The position numbers and the translations under genes were made by a program. The notes beneath the pieces were generated by a model. That model did not search any database. It had not been told where the DNA came from and saw only the letters and a list, made by a program, of their open reading frames with translations. A stretch of DNA of 46,160 nt from an uncultured Prevotellaceae bacterium (lineage in GTDB: Bacteria > Bacteroidota > Bacteroidia > Bacteroidales > Bacteroidaceae): contig CAMKTN010000017.1 of the NCBI GenBank assembly GCA_946415705.1, positions 1 to 46,160 on the forward strand. Reading direction: 5' to 3'. This document shows, piece after piece, positions 31,677 through 38,889 of this stretch. The stretch's first letter is position 1; each line of letters begins with the position of its first letter.

Positions 31677-33956
31677 ATGAAACGACTAGCCCTCCTATTT
31701 TCTCTCATCGCCATCATGGCCTCCTGCAAACAAGAACAAAAGCCCGTCATCACGCGCAGCGATATCCAGCTTGAGAGCGACACCCTCACGCCCGAGGCCC
31801 TCTGGGCCATGGGGCGTATCGGCGCCTATAGCGTCTCGCCCGACGGCTCAAAGGTCGCCTATCAGGTCACCTACTATAGCGTGGAGGAGAACCGCAGCAA
31901 CGCTGTCCTCTATGTCCTTCCTATCGCCGGCGACAGCACTGCCGACTACCAGAAGAACGCCACCTTTCTCGGCCTTGGCAGCGATCCCGTATGGCTCGAC
32001 AACAACAAGCTTGCCTTTGCCAGCAAAGGTGAGATCTGGACGATGACCGCCAAGGGCAAGTCCCGCAAGCAGCTCACCCACACCGATGGCGCCGTGGAGG
32101 GTTTCCTCTTCTCCCCTGACAGGCAAAAGGTTATCATCATCAAGCAAGTACCCTTCCACGATATCATTCAGGAGCGCCCCGCCGACCTCCCGAAGAGCAC
32201 CGGCCGCGTCATCACCGACCTGATGTACCGCCACTGGGACCACTACGTCGAAAGCATTCCCCATCCCTTCCTCGCCAATGTCAACAGCGGCGGCACCATC
32301 TCCGAGATGACAGACATCCTCGAAGGCCAACCCTTCGAATGTCCCATGGAGCCCTTCGGCGGCATTGAGCAGCTCGCCTGGTCGCCCGACAGCAAATCCA
32401 TTGCCTTCACTTGCCGCACGAAAACCGGCCTTGCCTACAGCATCTCCACCGACTCCGACATCTTCCTCTTTACCGTTCCCTCGGGTTCTCCCGAGGGCCA
32501 ATCCCCAGTTACGGTTCCCGAGGGCCATGCACCAGCAATGGAGGCCCTCAACCTCTGCAAGCCCGGCCTCACCTTCGCCGCTTCCATCGCCGAAGCTCCC
32601 GCCATCAACCCTTCCAAGACCCTCCGCGACCAGCCCGTCAACAGCCCCGAGAACATAGCCCTCAACAACCCCGGCTACGACCAGAACCCCAAGTTCTCCC
32701 CCGACGGCCGCTATGTTGCCTGGCTCTCGATGGCCCGCGACGGTTATGAGAGCGACCGCCAGCGTCTCTGCGTCTGTGACCTCCAGAGCGGCGAGAAGCG
32801 CTACGTCACCGAATCCTTCGACTCTGGCGTCGATGACTTCGTATGGGCTGACGACAGCAACACCCTCTATTTCATAGGAGTCTGGCACGCCACCGAGAAC
32901 CTCTATCGGACCAACCTCGACGGGCAGGTCACCCAGCTCACCTCCCTCCAGGCCGACTGGGGTAGCTTGCAGCTGGTGCCCTCGGCATCAGCCGAGGATT
33001 CCTCCCCCCGCCTCCTTATGGAGCGCCACGACTACTTCCACCCCGCCGATCTCTATCTGGTTACCGTTCCCTCGGGTTCTCCCGAGGGTCAATCCCACGA
33101 GGGCCTCTCCATCTCCCGCCTTACCGCCGAGAACGACCACATCCTCTCCCAGCTCGCCCCTGGCAGCTGCGAGCCCCGTTGGTGCAAGACCACTGACGCC
33201 CAAGACCTCCTCTACTGGGTCATCAAGCCCCCGCACTTCGACCCTGCCAAGAAATACCCCACGCTCCTCTTCTGCGAGGGCGGCCCGCAGTCGCCCGTAT
33301 CGCAGTTCTGGAGCTACCGCTGGAACTTCTACATCATGGCCTCACAGGGCTATGTCATCATCGCCCCCAACCGCCGCGGCCTCCCCGGCTTCGGGCAGGA
33401 GTGGCTCGAGGAGATCTCCGGCGACTGGACAGGCCAGTGTATGCTGGACTATCTCTCCGCCATTGATGACGCCTGCGACAGCCTCCCCTACGTGGATCGC
33501 GACCGCCTCGGTGCTGTCGGTGCCAGCTTCGGCGGCTTCAGCGTCTATTACCTGGCCGGGCACCACGACAAACGCTTCAAGTGTTTCATCGCCCACGACG
33601 GCGCCTTCAACCTCGAAGCCATGTACACCGAGACAGAGGAAAACTGGTTCTCCAACTGGGAGTATGACGATGCCTACTGGAACCGCGACCGTACGGCCAA
33701 TGCCGACCGCACCTACCGCAACTCTCCCCATCTCTTCGTCGATCAATGGGACACGCCCATCCTCTGCATCCACGGCGAGAAGGACTACCGCATCAACGCC
33801 ACCCAGGGTATGAGCGCCTTCAACGCAGCCCGCATGCGCGGTATCGAAGCCGAGCTACTCCTCTACCCCGACGAGAACCACTGGGTCCTCAAACCCCAGA
33901 ACAGCATCCTCTGGCAGCGCACCTACTTCGAATGGCTCGCCCGTTGGCTGAAATAA
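31677..33956 (+). CDS. S9 family prolyl-oligopeptidase-type peptidase (DPP5/DPP IV-like), lipoprotein
   Basis: The 759-residue serine peptidase is likely periplasmic: lipoprotein signal MKRLALLFSLIAIMASCKQE with Cys near residue 17. A beta-propeller domain (about 40-500) has the repeats AYSVSPDGSKVAY, QLAWSPDSKSIAF and KFSPDGRYVAWLS. The alpha/beta-hydrolase domain carries FCEGGPQSPVS, NRRGLPGFGQEW and the triad: Ser in GASFGGF (~617), Asp in HGEKDYRI (~702) and His in ENHWVL (~735). It resembles Porphyromonas DPP5, which releases dipeptides from peptides, but is longer by about 75 residues. Part of that excess is two propeller inserts from family 2 hairpin repeats (residues ~264-286 and ~461-476). 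It probably scavenges peptides for growth. Confidence 0.9.
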   Translation: MKRLALLFSLIAIMASCKQEQKPVITRSDIQLESDTLTPEALWAMGRIGAYSVSPDGSKVAYQVTYYSVEENRSNAVLYVLPIAGDSTADYQKNATFLGLGSDPVWLDNNKLAFASKGEIWTMTAKGKSRKQLTHTDGAVEGFLFSPDRQKVIIIKQVPFHDIIQERPADLPKSTGRVITDLMYRHWDHYVESIPHPFLANVNSGGTISEMTDILEGQPFECPMEPFGGIEQLAWSPDSKSIAFTCRTKTGLAYSISTDSDIFLFTVPSGSPEGQSPVTVPEGHAPAMEALNLCKPGLTFAASIAEAPAINPSKTLRDQPVNSPENIALNNPGYDQNPKFSPDGRYVAWLSMARDGYESDRQRLCVCDLQSGEKRYVTESFDSGVDDFVWADDSNTLYFIGVWHATENLYRTNLDGQVTQLTSLQADWGSLQLVPSASAEDSSPRLLMERHDYFHPADLYLVTVPSGSPEGQSHEGLSISRLTAENDHILSQLAPGSCEPRWCKTTDAQDLLYWVIKPPHFDPAKKYPTLLFCEGGPQSPVSQFWSYRWNFYIMASQGYVIIAPNRRGLPGFGQEWLEEISGDWTGQCMLDYLSAIDDACDSLPYVDRDRLGAVGASFGGFSVYYLAGHHDKRFKCFIAHDGAFNLEAMYTETEENWFSNWEYDDAYWNRDRTANADRTYRNSPHLFVDQWDTPILCIHGEKDYRINATQGMSAFNAARMRGIEAELLLYPDENHWVLKPQNSILWQRTYFEWLARWLK
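32470..32527. repeat. Family 2 repeats (one full, one truncated) in the S9 peptidase gene
   Basis: The full hairpin (CCCTCGGGTTCTCCCGAGGG) is followed after about 12 nt by a truncated GTTACGGTTCCCGAGGGCCA. Translated as TVPSGSPEGQSP then VTVPEGHAP, in the same frame as the yidC copies. Confidence 0.9.
33060..33096. repeat. Family 2 repeat (full hairpin) in the S9 peptidase gene
   Basis: TTACCGTTCCCTCGGGTTCT continues into CCCGAGGGTCAATCCC, nearly identical to 30211-30250. Translated as VTVPSGSPEGQSH in a predicted propeller loop. Confidence 0.9.
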
Positions 33957-33960
33957 GCTT

Positions 33961-35232
33961 ATGAAGATCTACAAGGCACATATCCTCTTCACAAAAGAGA
34001 AAGACCATTTCGACGTCATCGAGAACGGCTACCTCGCCGTTGCCGACGGCTGTGTCGTAGGCATCGCCACCGACGTCAGCGCCTTCCAGGCTCCCGAGGC
34101 AGAGGTCATCGACTTCGGCGACCGTCTCCTCATCCCCGCCATGAACGACATCCATGTCCATGCCCCGCAGTACCGCAACCTCGGTATCGCCATGGACTTG
34201 GAGCTCCTGCCCTGGCTCGCCAACTACACGTTCCCCGAGGAAACGCGCTATGCAGACCCCGGCTACGCCGAGCGTATGTATCGCCGCTTCATCTATGACC
34301 TGTGGCGCCACGGCACCATGCGTGCCTCCGTCTTCGCCACCGTGCACCTCGACAGCACCCTCCGCCTCATGGACCTCTTCCGCGAGGCAGGCATGGGCGC
34401 CCTTGTAGGCAAGGTCAACATGAACCGCAACTGCCCGGAGGCGCTTTGCGAAACCCTCGCACAGGCAGAAAGCGCCTGCACGGCGCTCGTGCAAGCCTAC
34501 GGCGGCCCCGACGGCCTTGTGCGCCCCATCATCACGCCGCGCTTCATTCCCTCCTGCACCCCCGAGCTGCTGCAGCTCTGCGGCACCCTGGCCCAGCGCC
34601 ACCACCTCCCCGTGCAATCCCATCTCTCCGAGAACACCGACGAGATCGCCCTCGTCAAGCAGCTCGAACCCGAGAGCCGTAACTACGGCGATGCCTACCA
34701 TCGCTACGGCCTCTTCGGACAGACGCCAACCATCATGGCCCATTGCGTCTGGACTGCCGGCGAGGAGCTACAGCTGATGCAGCAGAACGGTGTAATGGTT
34801 GCCCACTGCCCCACCTCCAACTTCAACGTCTCCTCAGGCATGGCTCCCGTCCGCACGTTCCTCGACGCCGGCATACCCGTAGGCCTTGCCAGCGATATCA
34901 GCGGCGGCCACGACCTCAGCATCTTCCGCGTCATGGTCTATGCCATCCAAGTCAGCAAGATGCACTACCAGCGCGACCACGCGAAGCCTTTCCTGTCGCT
35001 ATCCGAAGCCTTCTGGCTCGCCACCAAGTCCGGCGGCAGCGTCTTTGGGCGCGTCGGCAGCTTTGAACCGGGCTATGAATTCGACGCCCTCGTTATCGAC
35101 GACGCCGACCTTAACCACGACCACTACACCCTCCTCCACCGCCTTGAGCGTTTCATCTACCTCGGCGACGACCGCCACATCACCCACCGCTTCTGTCGCG
35201 GTCAGGAGATTCCCGCCCCTCATTATGAATAA
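33961..35232 (+). CDS. guaD: Guanine deaminase
   Basis: The 423-residue amidohydrolase converts guanine to xanthine. Zinc-site and family motifs are NDIHVHAPQYRNLGIAMD (HxH at 65 and 67), ATVHLDSTLRLMDLF, ITPRFIPSCTPELL, QSHLSENTDEI (His-Glu pair), AHCVWTAGEELQLM, VAHCPTSNFNVSSG and LASDISGGHDLS (metal Asp). The APQ and PRFIPSCT stretches favour guanine deaminase over other amidohydrolases. It starts 4 nt after the peptidase stop. Its last 8 nt overlap the start of the cyclophilin gene, a sign of translational coupling. No purine transporter is adjacent. Confidence 0.92.
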   Translation: MKIYKAHILFTKEKDHFDVIENGYLAVADGCVVGIATDVSAFQAPEAEVIDFGDRLLIPAMNDIHVHAPQYRNLGIAMDLELLPWLANYTFPEETRYADPGYAERMYRRFIYDLWRHGTMRASVFATVHLDSTLRLMDLFREAGMGALVGKVNMNRNCPEALCETLAQAESACTALVQAYGGPDGLVRPIITPRFIPSCTPELLQLCGTLAQRHHLPVQSHLSENTDEIALVKQLEPESRNYGDAYHRYGLFGQTPTIMAHCVWTAGEELQLMQQNGVMVAHCPTSNFNVSSGMAPVRTFLDAGIPVGLASDISGGHDLSIFRVMVYAIQVSKMHYQRDHAKPFLSLSEAFWLATKSGGSVFGRVGSFEPGYEFDALVIDDADLNHDHYTLLHRLERFIYLGDDRHITHRFCRGQEIPAPHYE

Positions 35233-36064
35233 GAGAATATTACATACGCTCGCGGCCGCCGTATTGCTGCTCACGGGTTGCCACGACAGCAAACGGGACG
35301 CGATTGGGCAGACGGAGGTGCTCATTGAGACCTCGGAGGGAGATATCGTCGTGCGACTGTACGACGACACGCCGCTTCACCGCGACAACTTCATCAAGAA
35401 TGTGGAAGCTGGCATCTACGACGGCATCCTCTTCAACCGCATTGTCCCCGACATGGTCATCCAAGCCGGCGACACCTCTTTAAGAATACAAGAGGACAGG
35501 AGCCCCTCCCTCACGGGAGGGGTTGGGGGTGGGTCTGAAGGGACCCTCATCCCCGCCGAAATCCTCTACCCCCGCCACTTCCACAAACAAGGGGCTTTGG
35601 CCGCCGCCCGCGAGCCGGACAGCATCAACCCCGGTCGGGCATCGAGTGCCCTGCAATGGTATATCGTGACGGGCAAGAAGCAGACGTCCGCCGAACTGGC
35701 GGAGCTGCAGGCCCTGCTCTACGAGGGGAAGGTAGCCGCGCGCTTCGAGGCCTTGCAACGCGCACACGCCGAGGAGCTGGCGACACTGAAAGCCACTGAC
35801 CACGCCGCCCATCAGGAACTGCTGAACAGCCTGCAGGTGCAAGCCGAGGAAGAGTTGGCCAAGAACCCGCCGGCACCGTTCACCGACGTGCAGAAGCAGA
35901 CCTACGCCCGCCTCGGTGGAGCCCCGCATCTCGATGGTGAATACACGGTCTTTGGCGAAGTCGTGGAGGGCATGCCCATCGCCCTGCGCATCGGCCGCAC
36001 CCCCGTGGATGCCAAAGAACACCCCCGCCGCCCCGTCCACATTAAACGCATCAGCATCAAGTAG
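35225..36064 (+). CDS. Cyclophilin-type peptidyl-prolyl isomerase, lipoprotein
   Basis: The 279-residue exported isomerase has start ATG 35225, overlapping guaD by 8 nt. It has a lipoprotein signal MNKRILHTLAAAVLLLTGC. The cyclophilin fold starts with VLIETSEGDIVVRLYDDTPL, then HRDNFIKNVEAGIYDGILFN and RIVPDMVIQAGD, and ends with DGEYTVFGEVVEGMPIALRI and a HPRRPVHIKRISIK tail. Two parts are unusual. A family 1 hairpin repeat is translated in frame at ~93-107 (PSLTGGVGGGSEG), right after VIQAGDT. A helical insertion (AELAELQALLYEGKVAARFE and onward, about 155-225) is common in Bacteroidales members. It likely assists folding of periplasmic proteins. Enzyme activity after the insert is untested. 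Confidence 0.88.
   Translation: MNKRILHTLAAAVLLLTGCHDSKRDAIGQTEVLIETSEGDIVVRLYDDTPLHRDNFIKNVEAGIYDGILFNRIVPDMVIQAGDTSLRIQEDRSPSLTGGVGGGSEGTLIPAEILYPRHFHKQGALAAAREPDSINPGRASSALQWYIVTGKKQTSAELAELQALLYEGKVAARFEALQRAHAEELATLKATDHAAHQELLNSLQVQAEEELAKNPPAPFTDVQKQTYARLGGAPHLDGEYTVFGEVVEGMPIALRIGRTPVDAKEHPRRPVHIKRISIK
35500..35538. repeat. Family 1 hairpin repeat inside the cyclophilin gene
   Basis: CCCCTCCCTCACGGGAGGGG is followed by the tail TTGGGGGTGGGTCTGAA. Translated in frame as SPSLTGGVGGGSE, in the same register as in the GH92 and DUF4837 genes. Confidence 0.9.
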
Positions 36065-36074
36065 TACAACATAA

Positions 36075-36935
36075 ATGAAGCGCGGCTTAGTACTCGAAGG
36101 CGGCGGCCTGCGCGGCCTTTTCTCCGCAGGCATCATGGACGTCCTCATGGAGGCCGGCGTGCACTTCGACGGCGTCGTGGGCGTCTCCTCGGGAGCCTGC
36201 TTCGGTTGCAACTACAAGAGCCATCAGCCCGGCCGCGTCCTGCGCTATAACCTGCGCTACGCCCACAACCTGCGCTACTGCAGTCTCTGGTCGTGGCTCA
36301 CCACAGGCGGCATCTTCGGCCCTCGCTTCGCCTACTACGACCTCCCCCTGCGCCTCGACCCCTTCGACATCTCCACCTTCGACCGCGACCCGATGGAGTT
36401 CCATCTCGTCACTACCGATGTCGATACCGGCGCTGCGGTCTATCACCGCTTCGACCATTTCACCGAGGACATGCTGGAGTGGATCCTCGCGTCCTCGTCC
36501 ATGCCCATCGTCTCGCGCATCGTCACCATCGGCGGCCAGCGCCTCCTCGACGGCGGCATCGCCGACTCCATCCCCCTCCGTTATTTCCAGGAGCAGGGCT
36601 TTGAGCGCAACCTCGTCATCCTCACGCAACCCGCTGACTATCAGAAACAGCCCCTCGGCCACCTGCCGATCATCCGTCGTGCCCTGCGCCACGTCCCCGC
36701 TCTCCTGTCCGCCTGGGAGCACCGCCACGAGATGTACAACGCCCAGCTCCGCTATATCGCCGAGCAGCAGGACGCCGGCAACTGCCTCATCCTCTGTCCA
36801 GAGCACACGCTACCCGTCGGCCGCATCTCCCACAACCGCAGCCACATGCGCGCCGCCTACACCCTCGGCCGCACCCTCGCCCTCTCCCAACTCCCCCGTA
36901 TCAAAGCCTTCTTAACCGATTCCCCCATTCTCTGA
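36075..36935 (+). CDS. Patatin-like phospholipase
   Basis: The 286-residue cytoplasmic or membrane-associated lipid acyl hydrolase has the patatin core: oxyanion loop LVLEGGGLRG (5-14), nucleophile elbow GVSSGA (Ser 38) and the catalytic Asp in RLLDGGIADSIP (~159). The rest fits the ~280-residue bacterial patatin/YjjU type (MEFHLVTTDVDTGAAVYH, ASSSMPIVSRIV). No signal peptide or beta-barrel domain is present, unlike PlpD. It starts 10 nt after the cyclophilin gene, as the last gene of the run. The physiological lipid is unknown. No intrinsic terminator was found after it; the next 300 bp hold repeats. Confidence 0.9.
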   Translation: MKRGLVLEGGGLRGLFSAGIMDVLMEAGVHFDGVVGVSSGACFGCNYKSHQPGRVLRYNLRYAHNLRYCSLWSWLTTGGIFGPRFAYYDLPLRLDPFDISTFDRDPMEFHLVTTDVDTGAAVYHRFDHFTEDMLEWILASSSMPIVSRIVTIGGQRLLDGGIADSIPLRYFQEQGFERNLVILTQPADYQKQPLGHLPIIRRALRHVPALLSAWEHRHEMYNAQLRYIAEQQDAGNCLILCPEHTLPVGRISHNRSHMRAAYTLGRTLALSQLPRIKAFLTDSPIL

Positions 36936-36963
36936 GCCACACCCAATGCATGGTGCGTTTGTT

Positions 36964-37113
36964 GTTCGGTCGCGATGGAACAACGAGAAGACATAGGTCT
37001 TCAGGCGTGTCCCATTAGTGGGACTCGCGGGAAGAGCTATATGTGTTCGTCGTTCGGTCGCGATGGAACAACGAAAAAGGACGGGTCGTAAAGGCGCAAG
37101 GGACGCGTCGCGA
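36964..37113. repeat. Second dispersed repeat cluster, related to 11.16-11.33 kb
   Basis: A 23-bp unit (starting GTTCGGTCGCGATGG) is repeated exactly at 36964-36986 and 37052-37074. Between them is GTCCCATTAGTGGGAC (37009-37024), and GGACGCGTCGCGA follows at 37101-37113. Similar words occur in the same neighbourhood at 11178-11305 (TTCGTCGTTCGCTCGCGACC, GTCCCACGCGTGGGAC, GGACGCGTCG). No gene lies in this interval (36936-37233). Confidence 0.8.
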
Positions 37114-37201
37114 TGATTCTTCCCTTGAGTGCGAGAGGGGAAAATGTGAAGGGGAAATGTAAAAAAAGTGCAGGAAGATTGTGGGTACAAAATATATTTT
37201 G

Positions 37202-37209
37202 TACTTTTG
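37202..37209 (+). promoter_or_regulatory. -7 box of the MFS transporter gene
   Basis: TACTTTTG on the plus strand with TTG at 37179-37181 (20 nt upstream), 24 nt before the ATG at 37234. This supports the shorter start. Confidence 0.65.
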
Positions 37210-37233
37210 CCGCGTTATCCAAAAAGAAATAGA

Positions 37234-38862
37234 ATGACACAAGCGATTCAAAAGACTCTCCGCGACAGCGCTGCAATGCGCTGGACGGCACTGCTGCTGT
37301 TGGCTCTGGCCATGTTCTGCAGCTACATTTTCATGGACATTCTCTCCCCCATCAAGGACTTGATGCAGGACACGCGCGGCTGGGACAGCGAGTCGTTCGG
37401 CCGTATGCAGGGCGCTGAGGTGTTCCTCAACGTGTATGTCTTCTTCCTCATCTTCGCGGGCATCATCCTAGACAAGATGGGTGTGAGGTTCACGGCGGTG
37501 CTGTCGGGGGCGGTGATGCTCCTCGGCGGATTGATCAAGTACTACGCCATCAGCGACGCTTTCATCGGCAGCAGCCTGGAGCAGTGGTTCACGGCGAACC
37601 TGAACTGGGACGGCGAGCTGCCCATCATCGGCACTATCCTACCCTTCTGCGCCGGTATGCCTGCCTCGGCTAAGCTGGCGGCTTGCGGCTTCATGATTTT
37701 CGGCTGCGGCTGCGAGATGGCGGGCATCACGGTGTCACGCGGTATCGTGAAGTGGTTCAAGGGTCGCGAGACGGCACTGGCAATGGGCTCGGAGATGGCG
37801 CTGGCGCGTCTGGGCGTGGCCACGTGCATGATCTTCAGCCCGTATTTTGCCAAGCTGGGCGGCGATATCAGCGTCAGCCGCAGCGTGGCCTTCGGCGTAG
37901 TGCTGCTGTGCATCGCGCTGATGATGTTCATCGTCTATTTCTTCATGGACAAGAAGCTGGACGCGCAGACGGGCGAGGCTGAGGAGGTTGACGACCCCTT
38001 CAAGCTGAGCGACCTGGGCAAGATCTTCTCCAGCCTCGGTTTCTGGCTCGTGGCCCTGCTGTGCGTGCTGTACTACTCGGCCATCTTCCCGTTCCAGAAG
38101 TATGCGGTGAATATGCTGCAGTGCAACCTCGACCTCACGCCGGCGGCCTCCGACACGTTCTGGGGCGGCGGTGTCGTGACGTGGGTGCAGTATGCGCTGA
38201 TGCTGGTGGTGGCGGCAGGCTCGTTCTCCAGCAACTTCATCAAGAACAACAAGAGCACGAAATACGGTCTGATGGGCCTCGCCGTGGTGGCGCTGGTCAT
38301 CTACTGCTATATGGGTTATATGCGTGGCACGGCAGAGACCATCTTCGCCGTCTTCCCGCTGTTGGCGGTGGCCATCACGCCGATCCTGGGCAGCTATGTG
38401 GATCATAAGGGCAAGGCAGCCTCGATGCTGATGCTGGGCTCTATCCTGCTGGTGGTCTGCCACCTGACCTTCGCGTTCATCCTGCCGGGCGTCTCGGCCG
38501 CTTCTGCTGCCGGTGGCGTGGCTGTGGCCTATGTCACGATCCTCGTTCTCGGCGCCTCCTTCTCGCTGGTGCCTGCCGCCCTGTGGCCTTCGGTGCCCAA
38601 GCTAGTGGACGAGAAGATCATCGGCTCGGCCTATGCCGCTATCTTCTGGATCCAGAACATCGGCCTCGGCCTGTTCCCCGCCCTCATCGGCATGGTGCTG
38701 AACAAGACGAACCCCGAAGGCACTGCCGCTCACGAGCTCGACTACACGTGGGCGCTCGTGATGCTGGCCGCCCTCGGCATCGCCTCGCTACTCATTTCCA
38801 TCTATCTCAAGGCCGTGGACAAGAAGAAAGGCTACGGACTGGAGGAAGCGAACATAAAGTAA
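37234..38862 (+). CDS. Major facilitator superfamily transporter
   Basis: The 542-residue inner-membrane protein has about 12 hydrophobic segments, starting at RWTALLLLALAMFCSYIFMD after a short charged N-terminus. The MFS loop between segments 2 and 3 is recognisable (IILDKMGVRFTAVLSG, motif A-like D..GxR), and a second-half equivalent is seen at SYVDHKGKAASMLMLG. The middle cytoplasmic loop is acidic (AQTGEAEEVDDPFKLSDLGK). The substrate is unknown; the overall sequence resembles MFS members common in Bacteroidales and annotated only as MFS or nitrate/oxalate-like. The start at ATG 37234 is preferred because an earlier frame from 37168 runs through the promoter. The CotH protein gene starts 27 bp downstream. 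Confidence 0.88.
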   Translation: MTQAIQKTLRDSAAMRWTALLLLALAMFCSYIFMDILSPIKDLMQDTRGWDSESFGRMQGAEVFLNVYVFFLIFAGIILDKMGVRFTAVLSGAVMLLGGLIKYYAISDAFIGSSLEQWFTANLNWDGELPIIGTILPFCAGMPASAKLAACGFMIFGCGCEMAGITVSRGIVKWFKGRETALAMGSEMALARLGVATCMIFSPYFAKLGGDISVSRSVAFGVVLLCIALMMFIVYFFMDKKLDAQTGEAEEVDDPFKLSDLGKIFSSLGFWLVALLCVLYYSAIFPFQKYAVNMLQCNLDLTPAASDTFWGGGVVTWVQYALMLVVAAGSFSSNFIKNNKSTKYGLMGLAVVALVIYCYMGYMRGTAETIFAVFPLLAVAITPILGSYVDHKGKAASMLMLGSILLVVCHLTFAFILPGVSAASAAGGVAVAYVTILVLGASFSLVPAALWPSVPKLVDEKIIGSAYAAIFWIQNIGLGLFPALIGMVLNKTNPEGTAAHELDYTWALVMLAALGIASLLISIYLKAVDKKKGYGLEEANIK

Positions 38863-38889
38863 GGCCCCTCTTTAAACTTATTATATATT

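Noticed and set aside
34886..35224. Upstream extension of the cyclophilin frame into guaD
   Set aside because: The added sequence is the guaD gene in another frame (Ser/Thr/Pro-rich); ATG 35225 gives a clean lipoprotein signal.
37168..37233. Upstream extension of the MFS transporter
   Set aside because: It includes the -33 and -7 boxes at 37179-37209; the ATG at 37234 gives the usual short hydrophilic N-terminus.
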